Below are positions 1-6,157 of a DNA stretch of 8,582 nucleotides, in pieces. The stretch's first letter is position 1. Every line of letters begins with the position of its first letter. The DNA is taken from contig CANLED010000072.1 of assembly GCA_947489175.1 (NCBI GenBank), positions 1 to 8,582 of the forward strand. The letters run 5' to 3'. The DNA comes from Chitinophagaceae bacterium. Lineage in GTDB: Bacteria; Bacteroidota; Bacteroidia; Chitinophagales; Chitinophagaceae. A model generated the notes under the pieces. The model saw only the letters and a list, made by a program, of their open reading frames with translations, was not told the origin of the DNA and did no database searches. The position numbers were made by a program, and so were the translations under genes.

Positions 1-987
1 AGAAAAATCACAGATTCTCTTTACGGTCATAAATGGAATTTAAGCAAGCCATTCGCTTCTTACATTCAAAGTGACACTGGTAACTTGAATTTGAAGAAAA
101 ATACCTTTCCTAGAAATTTAGAGTCTAATATTGGGAAAAATTATGGAGCTATTTCTTCAACACCAATGGGAAATACACTAACGTTGGCATTTTCAAAAGC
201 TGCAATTGAAGCAGAGCAATTGGGTTCCGATAGCATCCCGGATTTTCTAGCCGTCAGTTTATCAAGTCCAGATTATGTTGGACATGCATTTGGACCAAAT
301 TCAGTTGAAATCGAGGATACTTATATAAAATTGGATGAAGAGTTGGGATTGTTTTTCGATTATTTAGATAAAAAAATCGGGAAGGGGAAGTACACATTTT
401 TCATGACAGCCGATCATGCGGTAGCACATGTACCGGCATTTTTGGCGGAGCATAAATTGCCTGGGAAATCGATGAAAGCCAGCAAACGTGCGGAGTTGGC
501 CACTGAAGCAAAGTTTGGAATCAAAAAAATTGTTGAATCAAATGCCAATTATCAATATTATATGAATAGGCAGCTACTCGATTCTGCAATGTTGGATTTA
601 AAAAAAGTAAAAACTTTTTTTATTCAAGAATTAAACAAAGAAGAAGATGTGTTGATTGCATTTGACAATGAAAACATCAGTGCAGCCAATCTGCCTGTAG
701 AATTCAAGGAAATGTTTATTAAAGGATACAATGAAAAATTAGCAGGAGATGTGCAGGTTGTTTATAAGCCAGGATATTTTTTTGGTGGACCAACTGGAAC
801 AACGCATGGGTCAATGTTCCCTTACGACTCTCACATTCCATTGCTTTGGATGGGATGGGGAATTAAGCATGGTGAAACACATCGGGAAGTTTATATGACT
901 GATATTGCCAGCACATTGGCGGCATTGTTGAAAATTCAAATGCCAAATGGAAGTGTTGGTAAGGTGATCTCAGAAGTGATTAAATAA
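1..987 (+). CDS. PafA-like alkaline phosphatase family protein (5'-truncated by window edge)
   Basis: This is the C-terminal 328 residues of an alkaline phosphatase/phosphodiesterase-superfamily enzyme. The frame is open from base 1, so the true start lies upstream and the TTG at 85 is only an internal codon. Visible metal-ligand motifs, numbered from base 1, are D91 and H95 in SSPDYVGHAFGP, D138-H139 in TADHA, and H269 in GTTHGSM. As I recall it, the zinc-ligand spacing of Chryseobacterium PafA is D305/H309, D352/H353, H486. The D-x3-H pair and the 43-residue step to DH match exactly, and the last step is 130 instead of 133. By that alignment about 210 N-terminal residues are missing, including the signal peptide, the Thr nucleophile and the Lys/Arg that distinguish phosphomonoesterases from diesterases. 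The fold is clear but exact substrate class cannot be read here. Family members are periplasmic and release phosphate from organic monoesters. The gene ends 23 nt before thyA. Confidence 0.88.
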   Translation, partial: RKITDSLYGHKWNLSKPFASYIQSDTGNLNLKKNTFPRNLESNIGKNYGAISSTPMGNTLTLAFSKAAIEAEQLGSDSIPDFLAVSLSSPDYVGHAFGPNSVEIEDTYIKLDEELGLFFDYLDKKIGKGKYTFFMTADHAVAHVPAFLAEHKLPGKSMKASKRAELATEAKFGIKKIVESNANYQYYMNRQLLDSAMLDLKKVKTFFIQELNKEEDVLIAFDNENISAANLPVEFKEMFIKGYNEKLAGDVQVVYKPGYFFGGPTGTTHGSMFPYDSHIPLLWMGWGIKHGETHREVYMTDIASTLAALLKIQMPNGSVGKVISEVIK

Positions 988-1010
988 TTTAAGGGAATAA
1001 GTAAAATATC

Positions 1011-1805
1011 ATGCAACAATATTTAGATCTTTTGAAGCACATCATGGAAAATGGTGCTGAAAAAACTGATAGAACAGGAACAGGAACAAGAAGTATATTT
1101 GGGCATCAAATGAGGTTTAACCTGAGTGAAGGCTTTCCAATGGTAACTTCAAAAAAACTACACTTGAGGAGTATTATATATGAATTGTTGTGGTTTTTAA
1201 AAGGAGAAACCAATGTTCAATATCTAAAGGAAAATGGGGTTAGTATATGGAATGAATGGGCGGATGAAAATGGAGAATTAGGGCCTGTTTACGGGAAGCA
1301 ATGGCGGTCATGGTCAGGTGCAGATGGAAAGACATATGATCAGATTGCTGATTTGATACATCAAATAAAAACAACACCAGATAGCAGAAGGTTAATTGTA
1401 AGTGCTTGGAACGTCGCTGAGCTTCCTTATATGGCTTTAATGCCTTGTCATACCTTGTTCCAGTTTTATGTTGCCGATGGTAAATTGTCTTGTCAACTCT
1501 ACCAACGTTCAGCAGATGTTTTTCTCGGTGTTCCATTCAACATTGCTTCTTATGCATTATTCACGTTGATGGTTGCTCAGGTATGTGGATTAGAACCAGG
1601 AGATTTTGTGCATAGTTTTGGGGATGTTCACCTCTATAACAACCACATCGAACAAGCAAATCTCCAGCTATCAAGATCTACATTCCAACTTCCAACTATG
1701 AAGTTAAATCCTGAAGTAAAAGATATTTTTTCTTTTCAATTTGATGACTTCATATTAGAAGGTTATCAGTCGCACCCAGGCATAAAAGCACCAGTCGCTA
1801 TTTAA
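1011..1805 (+). CDS. thyA: Thymidylate synthase
   Basis: Cytosolic enzyme that methylates dUMP to dTMP using 5,10-methylene-THF as both one-carbon donor and reductant, releasing dihydrofolate. It has 264 residues, the same length as E. coli ThyA, and key residues fall at the same numbers: R21 in DRTGTGT (dUMP phosphate), E58 in YELLWFL, the nucleophile C146 in MPCHTL, R166 in YQRSADVFLG, and D169 and N177 in the dUMP pocket. The C-terminus HPGIKAPVAI is the conserved tail that closes the active site. The ATG at 1011 gives the canonical N-terminus. A purine stretch (AAGGGA, 991-996) is 14 nt upstream, rather far for a Shine-Dalgarno. The gene follows the phosphatase by 23 nt and precedes folA by 28 nt, so co-transcription with folA is likely. 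It appears intact. Confidence 0.98.
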   Translation: MQQYLDLLKHIMENGAEKTDRTGTGTRSIFGHQMRFNLSEGFPMVTSKKLHLRSIIYELLWFLKGETNVQYLKENGVSIWNEWADENGELGPVYGKQWRSWSGADGKTYDQIADLIHQIKTTPDSRRLIVSAWNVAELPYMALMPCHTLFQFYVADGKLSCQLYQRSADVFLGVPFNIASYALFTLMVAQVCGLEPGDFVHSFGDVHLYNNHIEQANLQLSRSTFQLPTMKLNPEVKDIFSFQFDDFILEGYQSHPGIKAPVAI

Positions 1806-1833
1806 ACAAATTCAATTCCATTCAATTGTTATT

Positions 1834-2343
1834 ATGATTGTATCACTTGTTGTAGCTGTAGCTGAAGAAAATGCCATTGGAGGAAATAATTCTTTGTTAT
1901 GGCATCTCCCAAATGACCTGAGGTTTTTTAAAAACATTACATGGGGTATGCCAATCATCATGGGAAGAAAAACTTTTATCTCGATTGCTGGAAAACCTTT
2001 GCCGGGAAGGATTAATATTGTTGTAACGAGGCAGCCATCGTTGATTGAAGAAACGCAGAATTTATGGGTTGTAAAGAGTTTAGAAGATGCTTACAAGAGA
2101 GCTGCAGAAACTGATTGCAAAGAGGTTTTTGTAATAGGAGGTGGAGAAATTTATGAGCAGTCAATATCAACGGCTGATAAAATTTATTTAACAAGGGTTC
2201 ATGCATCGTTTCCTACAGCAACTGTATTTTTTTCAAAAATTGACCAAGATCAATTTAGATTAACGAGTTCGGCGGAAATGCAACAAGATGAGAAACATGC
2301 GTATAGTTATGCTTTTGAAACTTGGGAGAAAGTACCTAAATGA
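1834..2343 (+). CDS. folA: Dihydrofolate reductase
   Basis: Reduces dihydrofolate to tetrahydrofolate with NADPH, recycling the dihydrofolate made by ThyA encoded just upstream; it is the target of trimethoprim. It has 169 residues, normal for chromosomal bacterial DHFR (about 160-170). Visible motifs are the N-terminal strand with AVAEENAIGG (Met20-loop region), LLWHLPNDLRFFK with the catalytic acid at D28 (D27 in E. coli), MGRKTF and PLPGRINIVVTR for NADPH binding, and VIGGGEIYEQ at residues 100-109. The ATG at 1834 gives the expected family N-terminus with no extension. The upstream 28 nt are AT-rich and show no clear Shine-Dalgarno. The stop is 9 nt before the next ATG, implying translation within one transcript. 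Confidence 0.97.
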   Translation: MIVSLVVAVAEENAIGGNNSLLWHLPNDLRFFKNITWGMPIIMGRKTFISIAGKPLPGRINIVVTRQPSLIEETQNLWVVKSLEDAYKRAAETDCKEVFVIGGGEIYEQSISTADKIYLTRVHASFPTATVFFSKIDQDQFRLTSSAEMQQDEKHAYSYAFETWEKVPK

Positions 2344-2352
2344 GCATAATAT

Positions 2353-3153
2353 ATGTACACTAGTTTTCAGCTAGCTAAAAAATATTTTCAATATTTGGTG
2401 AAATCTTCAAACAGCCGTGGGCATGGAGTTCATTCCCCATTTGTTTTTGATTTCATCACAAATGTGCTACAATCACCAAAGAAGAACAAATTTTTATTCA
2501 AAGAAATAGAGCTGTTGCGAAAAACATTGAGGCAATCTAACGAAGAGCTAACGGTGGTTGACTTAGGCGCGGGATCTGTGAAGGGCAATGCAACGAAAAG
2601 AACTGTTGGTTCCATTGCAAAAAATGCTGCGAAGTCGCCTAAATTCGGGCAATTGCTTTATAAAATGGCTGTTTATTATCGGATGGAGACCATTTTAGAA
2701 TTGGGTACTTCGCTAGGGTTAACAACAAGGTACCTAGCATTGGCAAAGTCTGTACATGGTGTCATTAGCATTGAAGGTTCTCCGGAGATTGCAAAATTTG
2801 CTAGGCAGTCATTCATTAATGAATCTAACGACAATATTGAATTAATAGTAGGCGATTTTTCCGAAAAGTTAGAAAATGCTTTGGCAAAAATGAAAGGCCG
2901 TAAGATGATTTTTTTTGATGGGAATCATCAATATCAGTCAACCTTGGATTATTTCAATCAATCGTTAAAGTATTGTGGGGAAGATGATATCATGATTTTC
3001 GATGATATTCATTGGAGTGAAGGCATGGAAAAAGCATGGCAAGAAATAAAAAAAAATAAAGAAGTTACCTGTACAATAGATTTATTTTTTGTTGGAGTTG
3101 TTTTTTTTCGAAAAGAATTTAAAGAAAAGCTTGAATTTTCTATTCGTTTCTAA
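2353..3153 (+). CDS. Class I SAM-dependent methyltransferase (O-methyltransferase-like)
   Basis: A 266-residue Rossmann-fold methyltransferase. Motif I is ILELGTSLGLTT around residues 114-125 (SAM-binding glycine loop), followed by the second-strand acidic residue in VISIEGSPE, then FFDGNHQY and MIFDDIHWSEGM, which resemble the acidic strand ends of metal-linked O-methyltransferases (Methyltransf_24-type). The N-terminus (SSNSRGHGVHSPFVFDF) is one I associate with a Bacteroidota-specific group of uncharacterised methyltransferases. There is no signal peptide or membrane segment, so it is cytosolic. It starts 9 nt after folA. The substrate cannot be inferred; a role in folate or nucleotide metabolism is suggested only by position. 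The frame is intact despite an A9 run (3048-3056) and a T8 run (3101-3108) near the 3' end. Confidence 0.85.
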   Translation: MYTSFQLAKKYFQYLVKSSNSRGHGVHSPFVFDFITNVLQSPKKNKFLFKEIELLRKTLRQSNEELTVVDLGAGSVKGNATKRTVGSIAKNAAKSPKFGQLLYKMAVYYRMETILELGTSLGLTTRYLALAKSVHGVISIEGSPEIAKFARQSFINESNDNIELIVGDFSEKLENALAKMKGRKMIFFDGNHQYQSTLDYFNQSLKYCGEDDIMIFDDIHWSEGMEKAWQEIKKNKEVTCTIDLFFVGVVFFRKEFKEKLEFSIRF

Positions 3154-3166
3154 AAATTGATAGCTG

Positions 3167-3192
3167 TTGACAAACTAAAATCATTAATTTTG
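3167..3192 (+). promoter_or_regulatory. Candidate Bacteroidota-type promoter before pntAA
   Basis: The sequence TAATTTTG at 3185-3192 matches the Bacteroidota -7 consensus TAnnTTTG at every fixed position. A TTGACA lies upstream at 3167-3172. The gap from its TTG to the -7 box is 15 nt, somewhat shorter than the usual 17-23 nt, so the upstream half is uncertain. Transcription would start near 3196-3199, giving a leader of about 12-15 nt to the ATG at 3211. This fits the preferred pntAA start and would be pointless for the alternative TTG at 3157, which it follows. Chance occurrence in AT-rich DNA is possible. Confidence 0.4.
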
Positions 3193-3210
3193 CAACTTCA
3201 AACTACCCCC

Positions 3211-4281
3211 ATGATTGTTGGTGTTTTAAAAGAATTTTCTCCTGAAACAAGAGTCTCATTGCTTGCAGAAGGTGCAGCGCAATTAATAAAGAAAAACATA
3301 CAGGTTTGGATTGAGAGTGGTTCAGGACTTAATGCATTTTGTTCTGATGCTGACTACGTTGCTGTTGGTGCTGAAATCAAGACGGCTGAAGAAATCGCTT
3401 CCGGATCAGACATCGTTTTGTCTATTCACAACCCCACCCAAAACTTGCGCAAGGGAGCCATTCTGATTGGTATGTTTCAGGCAAGGTTTGAAAAAGAGAG
3501 GATACAATCTTGGATTGATCAAGGTGTTATCGTTTATAGCATGGAGTTGCTTCCAAGAACAACCAGGGCTCAAAGCATGGATGTTTTGTCAAGTCAGGCT
3601 AACATTTCTGGATATAAGGCAGTACTTACCGCAGCCAATGCTTACGGAAGGTATTTCCCTATGTTTATGACAGCTGCCGGCAGTATCGCGCCAGCTAAGG
3701 TTTTAATTCTCGGGGCTGGGGTAGCTGGATTACAAGCCATCGCAACTGCAAAAAGATTGGGATCTGTAGTAGAGGTATTTGATACACGCCCAGCCGTTAA
3801 AGAAGAAGTTCAGAGTTTGGGTGCTAAATTTATTGAGGTGCCAGGTGCTGCTGATGCTTCAACTGCAGGAGGCTATGCAGTAGAGCAAAGTGAAGAATAT
3901 AAGAAGAACCAGCAAATTAAGATTACAGAAAGCGTCGCTAAGGCAGATATTATAATAACAACAGCACAAATACCTGGAAGAAAAGCGCCAATCTTGGTAA
4001 CGGAAGAAATGTTGGGAAAGATGAGAAGGGGAAGTGTTATTGTAGATTTGGCTGCATCTACAGGAGGTAATACGCCTGTAACGAAAGATCGGGAAGTGGT
4101 TTTGTATAATGGAGTTACAATCATAGGTGATAGTAACTTGCCAGCAACAATGCCATCAGATGCCAGTAAGTTATACGGTAAGAATATTTTGAATTTCATT
4201 CAGTTATTGTTGGATAAAGAAGGATATATAATTGAGCAGCCTATTGACGATTTGGTGATAGGAACAAGGGCTTCTGTTTAG
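3211..4281 (+). CDS. pntAA: NAD(P) transhydrogenase alpha subunit part 1 (NAD(H)-binding domain I)
   Basis: Peripheral cytosolic subunit of proton-translocating transhydrogenase; it binds NAD(H) and exchanges hydride with the NADP(H) domain of PntB. I start it at ATG 3211 (356 residues). The frame also opens at TTG 3157 (374 residues), but domain I in this family begins with the strand seen here as MIVGVLKEFSPETRVSLL, and the 18 extra residues do not look like family sequence. Motifs numbered from ATG 3211: RTTRAQSMD (matching the R..RAQS.D loop of E. coli PntA), the dinucleotide-binding loop GAGVAGLQAI from G168, FDTRP at the end of the next strand, the mobile-loop region YAVEQSEEY, and TTAQIPGRKAP followed by VIVDLAASTGGNTPVT. 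It ends soon after a typical EGYIIEQPIDD segment, without membrane helices, as expected where the alpha chain is split. pntAB follows after 36 nt. Confidence 0.95.
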   Translation: MIVGVLKEFSPETRVSLLAEGAAQLIKKNIQVWIESGSGLNAFCSDADYVAVGAEIKTAEEIASGSDIVLSIHNPTQNLRKGAILIGMFQARFEKERIQSWIDQGVIVYSMELLPRTTRAQSMDVLSSQANISGYKAVLTAANAYGRYFPMFMTAAGSIAPAKVLILGAGVAGLQAIATAKRLGSVVEVFDTRPAVKEEVQSLGAKFIEVPGAADASTAGGYAVEQSEEYKKNQQIKITESVAKADIIITTAQIPGRKAPILVTEEMLGKMRRGSVIVDLAASTGGNTPVTKDREVVLYNGVTIIGDSNLPATMPSDASKLYGKNILNFIQLLLDKEGYIIEQPIDDLVIGTRASV

Positions 4282-4317
4282 AAAATTTTTAATATTTCTC
4301 AGGTTAAATAATACAAT

Positions 4318-4626
4318 ATGAATCAAATTTTAGAATGGATAGCATTACATCAAGAGATGATCTATGTAGTTGTTCTCATGATTTTTGTGGGTATTGAAGT
4401 AATCGGAAGGGTGCCGAGCGTTTTGCATACACCGTTAATGAGTGGTGCCAACGCAATTCATGGTGTGGTTATCATTGGAGCCATCATTGTAATGGGAAAA
4501 GCCGAGCAAGACAATGTTCCGGCTTTGGTATTGGGCTTTCTTGCAGTGGTTTTAGGAACTTTAAATGTAGTAGGTGGGTTTGTGGTTACGGATAGAATGT
4601 TAGAAATGTTTAAGAAGAAAAAATAA
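4318..4626 (+). CDS. pntAB: NAD(P) transhydrogenase alpha subunit part 2 (small membrane subunit)
   Basis: A 102-residue membrane protein forming the alpha-derived part of membrane domain II, which with PntB makes the proton channel. Three hydrophobic helices are visible at about 14-30, 46-60 and 67-90. The diagnostic signature HTPLMSGANAIHG (37-49) matches HTPLMS..NAI.G in the fused E. coli alpha subunit. H48 lies in the second helix where E. coli has Ser; a histidine at the equivalent place is known, to my recollection, as the channel histidine in Thermus thermophilus (see findings). It is shorter than Rhodospirillum PntAB (about 139) because it lacks an N-terminal extension. ATG 4318 is the only sensible start. 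pntB begins 21 nt after its stop. Confidence 0.94.
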   Translation: MNQILEWIALHQEMIYVVVLMIFVGIEVIGRVPSVLHTPLMSGANAIHGVVIIGAIIVMGKAEQDNVPALVLGFLAVVLGTLNVVGGFVVTDRMLEMFKKKK

Positions 4627-4647
4627 ATTTTAACAAACAAGGGTACA

Positions 4648-6087
4648 ATGGAATTGAACATACTTGCTTTATGTTATCTGCTCGGCTCAATATCTTTTAT
4701 TAGCGGGTTAAAGATGTTGTCGAATCCCGCCACGGCTCGCAAGGGAAACCTTTTAGCAGCTGTTGGTATGGGCATTGCAATTTTTGGGACTATTTTTCTT
4801 TATGAGGAAAATGGGGCTAAATTGGGCAATTATGCATGGATTTTTGGAGGATTGTTGATTGGTACTGTAGTAGGATTTCTGATGGCTAAGAAAGTTAAGA
4901 TGACTGCTATGCCAGAGATGGTGAGTTTATTTAATGGTATGGGAGGGGCTTGTGCTGCCTTGATTTCAATCATTGAATTCAGGCACCTTGTGCATGTTGA
5001 CCCTGTTGAATATGCAAGCGGCGGCTATCAGTTTTATTCAAGTTTGGATGGAACAAAGTTGTTGATAATATTACTTGGGCTCATCATAGGCGCTGTTTCT
5101 TTTTCAGGAAGCATGATTGCTTGGGGGAAATTGAATGGAAAAATAAAAGACTTTTCTTTCAAAGGTCAGCATATTGCAAATCTTGTGATATTTGGTTTGA
5201 ATGTTTTATTGGCTGCATTCATCATTGTTGCAAGACCTGAAGAAACGCCATTGTTTTTTTATGTAATTATATTTCTATCCATTTTGTATGGTGTGTTTTT
5301 TGTTCTTCCAATTGGTGGAGCTGACATGCCGGTGGTAATCTCCCTACTTAATTCATTCACAGGAGTAGCTGCTGCATGTGGTGGATTCTTGTATGACAAC
5401 AAGGTGATGTTGACAGGAGGAATTCTAGTTGGAGCGGCCGGTACATTGCTTACCGTTTTAATGTGTAAGGCTATGAACCGCAGTTTGAAAAATGTGTTGA
5501 TTGGGTCTTTTGGTGGCGGTAATACAAGTGGACAACCAGGGGTGGCCATGACTGGTGCTTACAAGGAGATTTCATTGAGTGATGCTGCGGTGGTTATGGG
5601 ATACGCAAATAAAGTGATGATTGTTCCTGGATATGGATTGGCTGTTGCTCAAGCACAGCATGTTTGTCACGAATTGGAAAAAACATTAGAAAGCAGGGGC
5701 GTTGAGGTAAAATATGCTATCCATCCCGTTGCAGGAAGAATGCCAGGCCACATGAATGTATTGTTAGCTGAAGCTGATGTGAGTTATGAAAAATTGTTAG
5801 AAATGGAATTGGCAAACGAAGAATTTAAATCTGCCGATGTTGTGCTCATATTAGGTGCCAATGATGTTGTAAATCCAGCTGCTAAAACAGATCCCGCATC
5901 ACCTATTTACGGGATGCCAATTTTAGAAGTTGAAGATGCAAAACATGTTATCGTAAACAAGCGAAGCATGAAGCCTGGATATGCCGGTATTGAAAATCAA
6001 TTATTTTTTCAACCCAAAACATCTATGTTGTTTGGTGATGCCAAAAAAGCACTTCAAGATTTGTTGGCTGAAATAAGGAATATCTGA
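4648..6087 (+). CDS. pntB: NAD(P) transhydrogenase beta subunit
   Basis: Membrane subunit carrying most of the proton channel and the NADP(H)-binding domain III; the complex uses inward proton flow to drive NADH + NADP+ to NAD+ + NADPH. It has 479 residues, close to the family norm of about 460-480. Nine hydrophobic helices fill roughly residues 4-272, including the conserved GGADMPVVISLLNS stretch. Domain III occupies about 305-475: GYGLAVAQAQ (328-337), VAGRMPGHMNVLLAEA (361-376), LILGANDVVNPAA, and KRSMKPGYAGIENQLF, all of the NADP(H) site. Residue N96 in MPEMVSLFNG occupies the position of the E. coli proton-channel H91. AAGGG at 4639-4643 lies 4 nt before the ATG and may be a weak, closely spaced ribosome site. 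It is the third and last gene of the pnt set; 70 nt separate it from the peptidase gene. Confidence 0.97.
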   Translation: MELNILALCYLLGSISFISGLKMLSNPATARKGNLLAAVGMGIAIFGTIFLYEENGAKLGNYAWIFGGLLIGTVVGFLMAKKVKMTAMPEMVSLFNGMGGACAALISIIEFRHLVHVDPVEYASGGYQFYSSLDGTKLLIILLGLIIGAVSFSGSMIAWGKLNGKIKDFSFKGQHIANLVIFGLNVLLAAFIIVARPEETPLFFYVIIFLSILYGVFFVLPIGGADMPVVISLLNSFTGVAAACGGFLYDNKVMLTGGILVGAAGTLLTVLMCKAMNRSLKNVLIGSFGGGNTSGQPGVAMTGAYKEISLSDAAVVMGYANKVMIVPGYGLAVAQAQHVCHELEKTLESRGVEVKYAIHPVAGRMPGHMNVLLAEADVSYEKLLEMELANEEFKSADVVLILGANDVVNPAAKTDPASPIYGMPILEVEDAKHVIVNKRSMKPGYAGIENQLFFQPKTSMLFGDAKKALQDLLAEIRNI

Positions 6088-6157
6088 CAAAAATAAAGTC
6101 TGCAGTCATTTTCAGGAATTGATTTCATACTTTTATGCAATCTAAAATATCCTGAAC
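6088..6157 (+). promoter_or_regulatory. 70-nt spacer, possible promoter for the peptidase gene
   Basis: This is the longest gap in the window and falls between functionally unrelated genes, so a promoter is plausible here. TACTTTTA at 6128-6135 matches five of the six fixed bases of the Bacteroidota TAnnTTTG box; no well-spaced -33 element is visible. A 7-bp inverted repeat (TTCAGGA 6111-6117 with TCCTGAA 6150-6156) spans it, the second arm touching the start region. No U-tract hairpin that could terminate pntB transcription is visible. The evidence is weak. Confidence 0.22.

Noticed and set aside
85..87. TTG as the start of the alkaline phosphatase gene
   Set aside because: The frame is open without a stop back to base 1, and by comparison with PafA about 210 residues lie upstream, so this is an internal codon.
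1240..1536. Minus-strand open frames inside thyA, pntAA, pntB and the peptidase gene
   Set aside because: They are antisense shadows of strongly conserved genes, have no family resemblance and low-complexity composition.
1810..1827. Short direct repeat ATTCAATT twice at a 10-nt period in the thyA-folA spacer
   Set aside because: Only two 8-nt copies in AT-rich DNA; no operator-like symmetry and nothing similar elsewhere in the window.
3048..3056. A9 run as a possible programmed frameshift or pseudogene site
   Set aside because: The zero frame reads through to a sensible C-terminus of normal length, so no frameshift is needed.
3101..3140. T8 run, TTTTCGAAAA palindrome and GAAAA/TTTTC mini-stem near the end of the methyltransferase gene, as a possible terminator
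   Set aside because: The stems are A/T-only, five base pairs at most with a loop, and sit inside the coding frame without a following U-tract.
6111..6156. Inverted repeat TTCAGGA/TCCTGAA before the peptidase gene as a riboswitch or terminator
   Set aside because: A single 7-bp pairing with a 32-nt loop is expected by chance at this scale, and no conserved riboswitch core is recognisable.
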